This document shows, in pieces, positions 15,995 to 25,755 of a stretch of 64,000 nucleotides of DNA. Below the pieces are notes generated by a model that had not been told where the DNA came from, searched no databases, and saw only the letters and a program-made list of their open reading frames with translations. The DNA comes from Bacillota bacterium (GTDB lineage: Bacteria > Bacillota > Clostridia > Acetivibrionales > DSM-1351): contig JAEYHZ010000039.1 in assembly GCA_023409265.1 (NCBI GenBank), positions 1 to 64,000 of the forward strand, in the 5' to 3' direction. How positions within the stretch are numbered: position 1 is the first letter of the stretch; every line of letters starts with the position of its first letter. Made by a program: the position numbers and the translations under genes.

Positions 15995-16621
15995 TTACCA
16001 CTCGATAGCATGTTTTATTGGATTTGACTTCTTTTCATTTTCTATGGTAGTTTTATTGCCATGCCCCGGGTATACAGACATATCATCAGGAAGACTAAAC
16101 AGCCTATCCACAATAGAGCTGTATAAAGCTTCAAAACTGCCGTTAGGAAGATCAACTCTGCCATAGCCAAAATTAAAAAGAGTATCTCCTGAAAATAAAT
16201 TATTCTCTGCCAGTATACAAATCGATCCCGGTGTGTGACCCGGTGTATGGATTACCTTCAGCTCCAGGTCTCCAAGCCTTAAAATACTCCCATCTCTCAC
16301 TATTTCACATTTTGTATTCAAGCTCTGAGCAGCGAAGGTATAGGCCGAAACATTGTACCTCGCATCAGTCAGTGCCACTTCATCGTCTATGTGAATATAA
16401 GCCTTTGCATTTGTCTTTTGAACCAGATTATCAAGTTCAACTATATGGTCTATATGTCCATGAGTTAATATTATTTTTTCTATGCTAACCTTCATTTCAG
16501 AAGCCGCTGCAACTACCTTGTCACTTTTTACTCCTGCATCAATCAGTACAGCCCTGTCACCTTCGCATATGAGGTATGACAAGGACTCATACATTCCACC
16601 GGTAATAGTCTTTATAATCAT
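15995..16621 (-). CDS. MBL-fold metallohydrolase (glyoxalase II-like)
   Basis: 208 residues, a single metallo-beta-lactamase domain with metal ligands THGHIDHI, HTPGHTPGS and a C-terminal YPGHG. Length and motifs fit the YcbL/GloB-like group of hydroxyacylglutathione hydrolase relatives. Clostridia lack glutathione, so the real thiolester substrate is unclear. It lies between dtd and hemZ, which is its customary place in clostridial genomes, and is probably co-transcribed with them. Confidence 0.9.
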   Translation of the reverse strand: MIIKTITGGMYESLSYLICEGDRAVLIDAGVKSDKVVAAASEMKVSIEKIILTHGHIDHIVELDNLVQKTNAKAYIHIDDEVALTDARYNVSAYTFAAQSLNTKCEIVRDGSILRLGDLELKVIHTPGHTPGSICILAENNLFSGDTLFNFGYGRVDLPNGSFEALYSSIVDRLFSLPDDMSVYPGHGNKTTIENEKKSNPIKHAIEW

Positions 16622-16678
16622 AGCTAATCCTTCCCACTGTATTTATTCGGTTTATTCAAAAGCTCACATCCCGAATAA

Positions 16679-17128
16679 TCAGAACTCTCTTTTGCTGTCC
16701 AATAAAAGTGTAACAGGCCCGTCATTGCTTATATCCACCAGCATTTCAGCCTGAAATATTCCGGTTTGGGTATTTACTCCATAACTTCTGCACTTTTCAA
16801 TAAAACTTCCATATAATTCTTTTGCCATATCAGGCCTGGCAGCCTTATCATAACCGGGCCTTCTGCCTTTCCGGCAGTCACCGTACAGAGTGAACTGTGA
16901 AACCACCAGCAGCTCTCCGCCTACATCCAGCAAGGACAGGTTCATTTTACCGTTATTATCCTCGAATATACGTAAATTGATGATTTTTTCAGCCAGGTAA
17001 TCAATGTCCTGAGAGGAATCCTCCTGCCCGACTCCCAGCAATACCATCAGTCCCTTGTTTATCTCCCCTGTAATCTTACCCTCAACAGTTACTCTGGATT
17101 TTTTGACTCTTTGTACAACTGCCCTCAT
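16679..17128 (-). CDS. dtd: D-aminoacyl-tRNA deacylase
   Basis: 149 residues, exactly the family size. The two active-site signatures are present: SQFTLYG near residue 78 and NDGPVT (the NxGPVT motif) near residue 137. The enzyme removes D-amino acids, and glycine mischarged on tRNA-Ala, from tRNA. It follows relA closely, as in many Firmicutes. Confidence 0.97.
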   Translation of the reverse strand: MRAVVQRVKKSRVTVEGKITGEINKGLMVLLGVGQEDSSQDIDYLAEKIINLRIFEDNNGKMNLSLLDVGGELLVVSQFTLYGDCRKGRRPGYDKAARPDMAKELYGSFIEKCRSYGVNTQTGIFQAEMLVDISNDGPVTLLLDSKREF

Positions 17129-17189
17129 GGTTCTCCCCTGTTTTTGCCGTCAGTACTTCAAAATATTGTTTCATGCAATTATTGCTTGT

Positions 17190-19400
17190 TTATTGCTTGT
17201 TTCTTGTTACATCAAATACACTGTCAATTTTTCTAAGCTTCTTTATGATTTTTTCAAGCTGTTCTGTATTTGTAATCTCTAGAGTCAGGTTTATGACAGT
17301 TATCTGCTCTCTGGTAGTTCTGGCATTTACAGCCTTAATAGGTACCTTAAGCTCTGCTATGCTGTTTGTAACGTCCAGCAGGAGTGAAGTTCTGTCATTA
17401 GCCATAATTGTAATATCAGCCTTATATGCAACATCATTGGTTGTATACCATTTTACATCAATAAGTCGGCCTTCTTCTTCCAAACCGGCAGACACATTTA
17501 TACAGTCACTGCGATGTACTGAAACTCCTCTTCCGCGGGTTATATAACCAATTATTTCATCACCCGGTACAGGATTGCAGCAGCGTGACAGTCTGACAAG
17601 ACAATTATCAATTCCCTTTACGACTATACCGCTTTCAGGGATATTCTTTTTCTTCTTATCATTTCTGGTCTGGGCAATCGACTCAAGAATCTGCTCTATT
17701 TCTTCAGGTTTCAAGGTCTTCTTGAATTCTTCCTTGAGCCTTGTAATTACCTTGTTTGTGGTTATGGCGCCGTATCCGATACCTGCGTATAAATCTTCAA
17801 GAGTGGAAAAGTTATACTTTCTAAGAACAATTTCTATCCATTCTGCTCTGAACAGCTGATTGTAGGTAAGCCCCTGTTTCTTCAGCTCCCTTTCAACCAT
17901 TTCCTTGCCTCTTATAATATTTTCTTCTCTTTTTTCCTTTTTAAACCATTGATTTATTTTGTTTTTAGCCTGGCTGCTTTTAACAATTTTCAGCCAGTCC
18001 CGGCTGGGCCCATGAATGGTTGAGGAAGTTAAAATATCAATAATGTCACCATTCTTCAGCTTGTAATCAATGGGAACCATCTTTCCGTTTACTTTGGCTC
18101 CTATCATTTTGTTGCCTATTGCGCTGTGAATGTTATATGCAAAATCAACAGGAGTAGACTCAAATGGTAAGCTGACAACATCTCCTTTAGGAGTGAAGAC
18201 GAAAACTTCATCTGTAAATAGGTCAACCTTTAAGGTTTCCATAAATTCACTTTCATCTCTGGCATCCTTCTGCCATTCCAGAAGCTGTCTCAGCCATGCG
18301 AACTTATTTTCGGAGTCCTTGGTGGCGCTGTTTGCCCCCTCCTTATACTTCCAGTGGGCAGCTATACCTACCTCTGCAACCCTGTGCATGTCCCAGGTTC
18401 TTATCTGGACCTCGAAGGGTTGTCCCTCTGGCCCGATTAGTGTGGTATGAAGTGACTGATACATGTTTGGCTTGGGTATTGCAATATAATCCTTAAATCT
18501 TCCCGGCATGGGCTTATACAATTCATGCACCAGTCCCAGAACTGCATAACAATCCTTCACGGAATTTACTATTACTCTGAATGCAAATAAATCATATATC
18601 TGGTCCAGAGTTTTGTTCTGTTTCTGCATTTTCCTATAGATACTGTAAAAATGCTTGGGTCTACCATCGATTTGCGCATTTTCAATTCCAAGCTCTGTAG
18701 TTTTTTCTCGTAATGTATTTAAAATTGCCTCAATATAAGCTTCTCTTTGTTTCCGCTTAAAGGCAATTTTTTCGACAAGGTCATAATAACCTTTTGGGTC
18801 CAGATATCTCAAGCAGATATCTTCAAGCTCCCATTTAATTTTAGAAATACCGAGCCGATGCGCCAGGGGAGCGTAGATTTCCAGTGTTTCTCTGGCTTTC
18901 TCTATCTGCTTGCCTTCATTCATATAAATAAGGGTTCTCATATTATGAAGCCTGTCTGCCAGCTTTATCATAATAACCCTGATGTCCTTTGCCATAGCAA
19001 CAAACATTTTGCGAAGGTTTTCCATCTGCTGCTCTTCTTTGGAAGTAAACGGAAGTTTTCCAAGCTTTGTCAGCTTTGTAACTCCGTCCACCAGATCAGC
19101 TACTTCCGCCCCGAACTGTGCTTTCAGCTGGTCATAAGTACAAGTGGTATCTTCAATAGTATCATGAAGAAGAGCAGCAACAAGCGCAGTGGAATCCAGT
19201 TCCATCTCAGCGAGAATTACAGCTACCTCCACCGGATGAATTATATAGGGCTCCCCTGAATTTCTCTGCTGACCCTCATGTGCTGTTTTAGACACATAAT
19301 ATGCCTTTTCAAGCAGTTCAATGTTACTGTTGGGATCATATTTTTTTACTTTTTCAACAAGCACTGAAAAGCTATCTATCAAAGCATCCTCCAATGTCAT
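17190..19400 (-). CDS. relA: Bifunctional (p)ppGpp synthetase/hydrolase
   Basis: About 736 residues, normal for a long RelA/SpoT homologue. Order of domains: HD hydrolase (HPVEVAVILAEM, HDTIEDT, KLADRLHNMRTL), synthetase (FAFRVIV, GRFKDYIAIPKPN), TGS (EVFVFTPKGDVVSLP), a zinc-finger-like segment (CLVRLSRCCNPVPGDE), and a C-terminal ACT domain. The intact HD motif suggests both synthesis and hydrolysis, as in Rel of Firmicutes. The start is the ATG at 19400, with only a weak ribosome binding site. It lies 24 bp after apt and is likely in the same operon. Confidence 0.97.
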   Translation of the reverse strand: MTLEDALIDSFSVLVEKVKKYDPNSNIELLEKAYYVSKTAHEGQQRNSGEPYIIHPVEVAVILAEMELDSTALVAALLHDTIEDTTCTYDQLKAQFGAEVADLVDGVTKLTKLGKLPFTSKEEQQMENLRKMFVAMAKDIRVIMIKLADRLHNMRTLIYMNEGKQIEKARETLEIYAPLAHRLGISKIKWELEDICLRYLDPKGYYDLVEKIAFKRKQREAYIEAILNTLREKTTELGIENAQIDGRPKHFYSIYRKMQKQNKTLDQIYDLFAFRVIVNSVKDCYAVLGLVHELYKPMPGRFKDYIAIPKPNMYQSLHTTLIGPEGQPFEVQIRTWDMHRVAEVGIAAHWKYKEGANSATKDSENKFAWLRQLLEWQKDARDESEFMETLKVDLFTDEVFVFTPKGDVVSLPFESTPVDFAYNIHSAIGNKMIGAKVNGKMVPIDYKLKNGDIIDILTSSTIHGPSRDWLKIVKSSQAKNKINQWFKKEKREENIIRGKEMVERELKKQGLTYNQLFRAEWIEIVLRKYNFSTLEDLYAGIGYGAITTNKVITRLKEEFKKTLKPEEIEQILESIAQTRNDKKKKNIPESGIVVKGIDNCLVRLSRCCNPVPGDEIIGYITRGRGVSVHRSDCINVSAGLEEEGRLIDVKWYTTNDVAYKADITIMANDRTSLLLDVTNSIAELKVPIKAVNARTTREQITVINLTLEITNTEQLEKIIKKLRKIDSVFDVTRNKQ

Positions 19401-19426
19401 CAATGACTTGCGCCAAATTTAATTTG

Positions 19427-19948
19427 TTAAAATGATACTATGGATTTAACATTATAACCCTCTAATTTTTTTCTTCCCTCTAAAAATCCCAGTTCTATAA
19501 AATAAATGATTCCTGAAACCTTACCGCCAAGCTGTTCGATAAGTTTTATATTTGCTTCGGTAGTTCCTCCGGTAGCCAGGAGATCGTCGACAATCAGAAC
19601 TTTCTGTCCCGGTTTTATAGCATCCTCGTGCATTTCCAGAACATCCTTTCCATATTCGAGATCATACTCTACTCTAATGGTTTTATATGGGAGTTTACCT
19701 TTTTTTCTTACAGGAACAAAGCCCTTGCCCATCTGATATGCAAGTGGAGCTCCAAAAATAAAGCCTCTTGACTCGGAACCTACGATTATATCAAAATCCT
19801 CCATTTGCTCAGCATATTCCTTAAAGGTATCCATACACTCTTTGAAGGCCTCAGCATCCTGAAGAACTGTTGTGATATCAATAAAATCAATTCCCTCTTT
19901 TGGGAAACCCATTACATGTCTAAGCTTAGCTTTTAAGTCCATTGTCAT
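19427..19948 (-). CDS. apt: Adenine phosphoribosyltransferase
   Basis: 173 residues. The PRPP-binding motif VLIVDDLLATGGTT lies near residue 115, preceded by the APRT hallmarks GFPKEGIDFIDIT and GSESRGFIFGAPLAY. Salvages adenine to AMP. AGAGG precedes the ATG. Its position between recJ and relA is conserved in many Firmicutes. Confidence 0.97.
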   Translation of the reverse strand: MTMDLKAKLRHVMGFPKEGIDFIDITTVLQDAEAFKECMDTFKEYAEQMEDFDIIVGSESRGFIFGAPLAYQMGKGFVPVRKKGKLPYKTIRVEYDLEYGKDVLEMHEDAIKPGQKVLIVDDLLATGGTTEANIKLIEQLGGKVSGIIYFIELGFLEGRKKLEGYNVKSIVSF

Positions 19949-20140
19949 TATACCTCTCTTTATGGTACCGAATTTATGTATAATAGGAATGATTAAATAA
20001 TAAGCTGGCTTTTTGAAAACTAGCTCCCTTAAAAAATTTGGTTTAATTATTTAATCGTACCTTAATATTATAATTAATTAAGACTGTACTTACAACCTAC
20101 AATTTTCTTCATGGTTCATTCCTTAAATCACAGTAAAATG

Positions 20141-21904
20141 TCAGCGGTAGTGCTGCATAATCAGCTGGACACTTTTAATACCGTTATACTCATTAATGGC
20201 AATATTAAAAATCAAATCCAGTCTGACATTGTTAGCCTGACCAGCATACATCCTTGACAGCTGATCTTCTCCGAACTTTGCGCTTATGTACCCATCAAAA
20301 TCGTAAATATTTCCGAAATAAATACAGTCTATTAATAGCTTTCCCTCCGACTGCAGTCTCAGCTTTAACACATTTCTTTCCGAGCCCAGCACGGATGCTC
20401 TTGCTATTGCTATACCCTTTTCAGCAAAAAGCGGCTTGGAATTACCTTTACCATAGGGCTCCAGCAGAGAAAGTTCTTCTGCAACCCTGAGATTTATTTG
20501 TGTCAGAGGTATTCTGGCATCTATGTATACCTTTGGTATTAGATCCTCCTCAGTCAGGGTTGCAGATTCGTTCAACTGTGTCCTCAGAAGCTCCAGATTG
20601 TCACGTTCAAGACTTAGTCCGGCTGCCATGGGATGACCGCCAAACCTTGTCAAAAGCTCCTTGCACTTCAATAAGCCCTCAAACATGTTATATTCCTCTA
20701 TTGATCTGCCGGAGCCTTTAACACCATTTTCGGCATCAGTAATTATAAATGTAGGAAGATTATACTTTTCACGTATTTTTCCAGCTATAATTCCTGCAAT
20801 ACTTTCATGTATCTCAGGCTTATATACCACCAAAACCTTATCCTGTTTAAGTTTGCTGTTTTCAATGGTTGCTACTGTTTCTTCAACTCCTGCCATGGTC
20901 ATATTTTTTCTTTCGGTATTCAGTTGATGAAGCTCCAGCGCAATATTTTCAGCTTCCTTGCCGTTATCAGACAGCAGCATTTTCAAACCTTTTTCAGCCC
21001 AATCCAATCTTCCTGAGGCATTTATGCATGGTCCGATGATAAAACCAAGGTGGTAAACGCCAATATCCTTTCCAAATATACCTGTTTGCTTCATTTGTGC
21101 TTTCAGTCCGGGATTTTTAGTCTGTCCGATAACCGAGAGACCCTTTTTAACAAGGACTCTATTTTCGCCCACCAGGTCAACAACGTCACAAACCGTAGCA
21201 ATTGCTACAAATTCATAGAATTCCTCCCATTCAAGCGCAGGAATATCCATTTCCTCATATAGCACCTGAACAAATTTAAAGGCTACACCGGCGCCGCAAA
21301 GAAGTTTAAAGGGATAGCAGCAGTCGGTTCGTTTAATATCAATTACTGCATCTGCCTCAGGCAGTATATGTATCCTTTCATTTTGTTCATTTTCTATAAA
21401 AGGGACCTCATGATGGTCGGTTATAACAACTGTTATTCCTGCTTCCTTGGCATATTTAATCTGCTCTGTGGCAGAAATCCCGTTATCACAGGTGATAATT
21501 GTGTCCACACCATCTTCTTTGGCTTTATCAATTATATTGTTATTAATCCCATAACCATCAAATATTCTATGGGGAATAACATAGTCAACCTGTGCTCCAC
21601 CCCTTGACAAGGCCTTGAAAAGGATAAAAGTACTTACAACCCCATCAACATCGTAGTCTCCTATTATTCTGATTTTACAGCCAGCATGAATCTTATCGAT
21701 TATAATGCTTACACCGGTCTCAAGGTCCTTCATTTTTCTTGCATCCGGCAAATCTTCAACACAACAATTAATGAAGCTCTTTGCATCCTCAAAATCCGAT
21801 ATCCCTCTGTTTACCATTATCCGACATAGTAATGGGCTGACTCCCAATACATTTGACATTCTGTCAAAGTCATATTTCGGATTCTTTAAAATCCACTTTT
21901 CCAA
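20141..21904 (-). CDS. recJ: Single-stranded-DNA-specific exonuclease RecJ
   Basis: 587 residues, typical size. DHH-family motifs: IIGDYDVDGV (motif I), TCDNG (II), ITDHHEVP (III), CDVVDLVGENR (IV), then the DHHA1 segment with GSGRSIEEYNMFEGL and FGGHPMAAGLSL. A 5'-3' ssDNA exonuclease acting in recombination and mismatch repair. First gene of the recJ-apt-relA cluster; the 190-bp gap before apt is A/T-rich with no clear terminator. Confidence 0.96.
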   Translation of the reverse strand: MEKWILKNPKYDFDRMSNVLGVSPLLCRIMVNRGISDFEDAKSFINCCVEDLPDARKMKDLETGVSIIIDKIHAGCKIRIIGDYDVDGVVSTFILFKALSRGGAQVDYVIPHRIFDGYGINNNIIDKAKEDGVDTIITCDNGISATEQIKYAKEAGITVVITDHHEVPFIENEQNERIHILPEADAVIDIKRTDCCYPFKLLCGAGVAFKFVQVLYEEMDIPALEWEEFYEFVAIATVCDVVDLVGENRVLVKKGLSVIGQTKNPGLKAQMKQTGIFGKDIGVYHLGFIIGPCINASGRLDWAEKGLKMLLSDNGKEAENIALELHQLNTERKNMTMAGVEETVATIENSKLKQDKVLVVYKPEIHESIAGIIAGKIREKYNLPTFIITDAENGVKGSGRSIEEYNMFEGLLKCKELLTRFGGHPMAAGLSLERDNLELLRTQLNESATLTEEDLIPKVYIDARIPLTQINLRVAEELSLLEPYGKGNSKPLFAEKGIAIARASVLGSERNVLKLRLQSEGKLLIDCIYFGNIYDFDGYISAKFGEDQLSRMYAGQANNVRLDLIFNIAINEYNGIKSVQLIMQHYR

Positions 21905-21993
21905 TTTAAACCCCCATATTTATACATGTAAATTAATTCCCACTTAATGCCAGACCAAAGTTTCTCTATATTTAAAGTGATTATATAAACCGG

Positions 21994-23022
21994 TTATTTT
22001 TGACCCATTGAGGCAATCAGCAGTTCTATGGCAATACGGTCTGATATTTTTCCTGTTTTTATGGATTCATCAAGTTCCAAACTGTAATACATGGCATTTT
22101 CCAATACACTCAAGTCAAGATTACGGCTTAGACTCATTACTTTTGAAGCTACAAAAGGCGTTAACCCCATTTGTTTTGCAGCCGCATCCTCTCTGATCCC
22201 CTGTTTTCTCAATAGTTTAATTCTGTAAACCATTCTTATTTGCCTTATAATCATGAACATAACCTTTTGCATGGGCTCTTTCAGAGCTGCCATATCATTA
22301 AGCAAAGAGAGTGCTTTTGAATTATTTCCCTCAGATATTGCGTCAGTAAGATCAAATATTCTACTTTTAATGGTCTTGTTGCACACTGCCTCTATATCTG
22401 TCATGAACACTTCGGTTTTGCTGCCGACAAAATTTACTATCTTGTCAATTTCATTCAGCAGTTCTGTCATGGAGTATTCGCTGTTTTCAACTATATATGA
22501 GGCAGCCATTTGATCAATATTTTTATTATAGTTTTTAAATACCTTTAAGACCCATTTAACCAGGTCGGCAGGTTTTTGATAATCCATTTCCACTATGAGG
22601 CCACACTTTTTGATGGTGTTTACAACCTTAACTCTTTTATCTATTTCTGTTTCAACAAATATCAGGCAGGTGTATGGCGGAATTTTTTCAAGATAATCGG
22701 ACAGTTTGTCCTTACCCGACTTTTTATCAGAACCTGAACCTGCCTGCTCTCCTTTTTTTGACTTAAACAGGCCGGTATTTTTTGCAATAACCAGCTTTTT
22801 ATCGCTGAACATTGGCAAGGTTTCACAGTTTGAAATCAATAACTCAATATCAGTTTTACCTTCAAAAGAAACAAAGTTGAATTCCTTATTATCCTCCTGG
22901 ATTAATAGTTTCGAAATTGTATTGATATAATATTTTTTTAAATATTCTTCAGCGCCGGTAAACAGGTATATATTCTGAAGCTTTTCCTCTTTTATCTGTT
23001 TTTTTAATATTTCCAAACTCAT
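21994..23022 (-). CDS. holA: DNA polymerase III delta subunit
   Basis: About 342 residues. N-terminal segment IYLFTGAEEYLKKYYI is the family start, followed by a PYTCLIFVETEIDKR segment and the C-terminal helical collar domain with ELDESIKTG. Delta opens the beta clamp within the clamp loader. The start at 23022 is chosen because AGGAG lies six bases upstream. It follows comEC by about 140 bp, a gene order known in many Firmicutes. Confidence 0.93.
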   Translation of the reverse strand: MSLEILKKQIKEEKLQNIYLFTGAEEYLKKYYINTISKLLIQEDNKEFNFVSFEGKTDIELLISNCETLPMFSDKKLVIAKNTGLFKSKKGEQAGSGSDKKSGKDKLSDYLEKIPPYTCLIFVETEIDKRVKVVNTIKKCGLIVEMDYQKPADLVKWVLKVFKNYNKNIDQMAASYIVENSEYSMTELLNEIDKIVNFVGSKTEVFMTDIEAVCNKTIKSRIFDLTDAISEGNNSKALSLLNDMAALKEPMQKVMFMIIRQIRMVYRIKLLRKQGIREDAAAKQMGLTPFVASKVMSLSRNLDLSVLENAMYYSLELDESIKTGKISDRIAIELLIASMGQK

Positions 23023-23163
23023 GTCAATCTCCTGTTTCATAAAATAGACAGTTCAAAATGTTTCATAATGAAATACTTGCCAATGAGCTATGTTTCCTAA
23101 TATTACACTGCAGAGCCATCAGCTATCCAAAGTCCAAATCTGTTATACCGGTCCCAGCCGGCT

Positions 23164-25581
23164 TTAACGAAGCATGGTACTTAGTCTGAAGTCATTACCA
23201 TAACTTGTTGCCGTTACTGCTCCACTTTCATCAGTCCGGTACAGGTTGATTCCCCTTTCCCTGATCCTGTCAACAACAAATTGTGAGGGATGTCCGAATT
23301 TATTGTGCTCACCGACAGAAATTACAGCGTATTTAGGCTTCACCTTATCAATAAAAGCCTCACTGCTTGAAGTAATTGAGCCGTGGTGACCAAGTTTCAG
23401 CATATCAGCTCTCAGATTGACACCTTCATTTAAAAGTCTTTCCTCTATCGGTAGTTCACTATCTCCTGTAAATAAAACACTAATATTTTTGTATAATAAT
23501 TTTAACACTAACGAACTATTATTCAAAGACTGTTGTGACAAACTATCAACAGAAAATTTCAGAGGGTTTAGAACTTCAAATTGTGTTTCCCTGTCAATTC
23601 TAATCAGGTCTCCTTTTTTACATTCAATAATTCTGATATTTCTGCTTGAACAGATAGTCTCTATTTTTTCAAAGCCCTTAAGGTCTGTATCCGGGAGAAT
23701 AACCGTACCTACATGCAGCTCTTTCAGAATTGCCTCCAATCCCTCTGTATGATCTGCATGGCCGTGACTGGCAACTACAATATCAATATACTTTGTTCCC
23801 TGATCCAAGATATATGGTACCATAACAGCTTCACCAATATCAAAGGTGGAATTTGAACCTGCCTCCCGGCCACCTCCATCAATTAATACTTTTGTTCCAA
23901 GTGATGTTCTTATAAATGCTCCGTCACCCTGACCCACATCCAGGAAAGTGATCTCCAGAGGCTTTGGGAATAAATTTGAAATGAAGACGAATAAAGATAA
24001 TATAACAATACTTGCATATTTTACATATTTAAACTTTTTAAAAGTTCTGATTTTTTGTCTGCCCTTAAAAAAATAAATAATCGTTATATAATAAATCAGA
24101 ATTAGAACTGGTGAAGGAGTGGGCAGTTTTACTGCTGCAAAGGGAATTTTTGCCGAAGTTTCTGTAACAAAAAGAACGAAGGATAAAAATGAATTATTTA
24201 TGTAACCAATCAAAACAGCCATATGAATGTTTAAAAGTCCGATAAAAACCATTATAAAGCCTATTATTGTGATAATCTGAACCAACGGCACCACTAAAAG
24301 GTTTGACAGCACTGATATAATTGAGAGACTGTTGAAATAGTATAGTGTAACTGGTACTACACCAATTTGAGCCGCCAGCGTCGCGGCAAGAGTATCGGAC
24401 ACTATTTCCGGAATAATTTTTTTAGTTACTGCCTCTTTTAATTTAGGATAAAACATTACCAGTGAAAGTGTTGCTCCAAAAGAGAGCTGAAAGCCTATGT
24501 CAAACAATGTAAATGGATTGATTACCAATAGAATTATGGCAGCAGCTGAAATGCTTGTATAAATATCTGTTTCCCTCATAATAATTTGTCCGGTTAAAAT
24601 AATAATACCCATTATAACCGCCCGTACTACAGAGGCAGAAAAACCTGCAACAAAAACAAATAAGACCAGCACCGCAATTGTAATAATATTTGCTGCCCTT
24701 TTTCCAATGGGCAATTTGTTAAAAATAAAGGTAAGCGGGAGTATAATAAAAGCAACATTCATACCTGATGCCACCATTATATGTGTCAGGCCGGCCCTGC
24801 TAAAAGCCTGGAACGCATTTTCATCAAGTCCGTCCTTGTATCCAATAATCATGCCTGATAAAAGGCCTGCCTGGTTTTTATCAAGGCAGAATTCAACTAT
24901 GTGAAGAACGGTATTCTTAATTTTATATCCCAGCTTGTTAATCCAGCCCCCGCGCTCTTCACCCAGGACATCAATTGAGGACGAATCCGACATATATGCT
25001 GTTGCGGAAATTCCTATTGTTGCAAGATATCTCCTGTAATCAAAGCCTCCCGGGTTTGTAGCCGGTTTTGGTGCTTCAATAACGGTTTTAAAAGAGAGCT
25101 TAGTTCTATACTCGATGTTATTATACTTTGAGCTGCTTATTCTTTGAGTATTGATGTAAACAATCAACCGGGAATTTATTTTTCTAATGCCGGTCGTTAT
25201 ATTACCTTCCTCCCGGTTATTAATCTTTTCATGGTTAATTACATATTTATCTGTCTTAAAAACAAATTTTATTTTATCTCCATCCTTTTCCGGTTCGCTG
25301 TCAACATACCCCTGCAAAGTAATCGGTTTACCATAAAGATCGCTTAGAGAATGTGTGTAGGCTCTATCTGCATTATAAAAGTAAAATCCCCCGGCAGTAA
25401 AAAATAAAAATGTTATTAATATCAAAATTCTAAATTTTAGAATTCTTTTGAACTGAAAAATGATAAGTAATAGAGCTGCAGCTAAAAAATACAGGAAAAA
25501 AGATACACTGAAGCGGTTTACTGCCAATATTCCGGCAATAAATGCAATGCAAAAAAGACAAAGTGGCCTCTTTGGATACAT
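23164..25581 (-). CDS. comEC: ComEC/Rec2 DNA internalization-related competence protein
   Basis: 805 residues with the complete family layout: N-terminal membrane segments and a soluble OB-like domain (about residues 1-200), the Competence domain with roughly seven further membrane helices including GLTHIMVASGMNVAF, and a C-terminal metallo-beta-lactamase domain with VVASHGHADHTEGL and LGHHGSITSS. ComEC forms the membrane channel for single-stranded DNA uptake, and the MBL domain is a probable nuclease. GGAGG precedes the ATG by six bases. No other competence genes are nearby, so transformability cannot be inferred. Confidence 0.95.
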   Translation of the reverse strand: MYPKRPLCLFCIAFIAGILAVNRFSVSFFLYFLAAALLLIIFQFKRILKFRILILITFLFFTAGGFYFYNADRAYTHSLSDLYGKPITLQGYVDSEPEKDGDKIKFVFKTDKYVINHEKINNREEGNITTGIRKINSRLIVYINTQRISSSKYNNIEYRTKLSFKTVIEAPKPATNPGGFDYRRYLATIGISATAYMSDSSSIDVLGEERGGWINKLGYKIKNTVLHIVEFCLDKNQAGLLSGMIIGYKDGLDENAFQAFSRAGLTHIMVASGMNVAFIILPLTFIFNKLPIGKRAANIITIAVLVLFVFVAGFSASVVRAVIMGIIILTGQIIMRETDIYTSISAAAIILLVINPFTLFDIGFQLSFGATLSLVMFYPKLKEAVTKKIIPEIVSDTLAATLAAQIGVVPVTLYYFNSLSIISVLSNLLVVPLVQIITIIGFIMVFIGLLNIHMAVLIGYINNSFLSFVLFVTETSAKIPFAAVKLPTPSPVLILIYYITIIYFFKGRQKIRTFKKFKYVKYASIVILSLFVFISNLFPKPLEITFLDVGQGDGAFIRTSLGTKVLIDGGGREAGSNSTFDIGEAVMVPYILDQGTKYIDIVVASHGHADHTEGLEAILKELHVGTVILPDTDLKGFEKIETICSSRNIRIIECKKGDLIRIDRETQFEVLNPLKFSVDSLSQQSLNNSSLVLKLLYKNISVLFTGDSELPIEERLLNEGVNLRADMLKLGHHGSITSSSEAFIDKVKPKYAVISVGEHNKFGHPSQFVVDRIRERGINLYRTDESGAVTATSYGNDFRLSTMLR

Positions 25582-25709
25582 TAAAGACCTCCGTTACAAA
25601 TTTTTGATATGAAATTAGTTTAGAATTCTAAAAAATAAAATAGAGTTAGAAGAATTGAGATTTAAATTAAATAAAAAGACTCGTTAAAGAATGGATTGTA
25701 GAAACAAAT

Positions 25710-25742
25710 AGCACAAAAACGTCCTGTACGGACGTTTTTGTG
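25710..25742 (-). terminator. Intrinsic terminator after the NlpC/P60 gene
   Basis: ACAAAAACGTCC / GGACGTTTTTGT with a 5-base loop forms a perfect 12-bp stem just after the stop at 25756, read on the minus strand. The T-rich 3' arm supplies the U-tract. Confidence 0.8.
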
Positions 25743-25755
25743 GGTTTATGATAAA

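Noticed and set aside
18747..19259. 170-residue plus-strand frame
   Set aside because: Lies antisense to the HD and synthetase domains of relA, has no ribosome binding site, and shows no protein motif.
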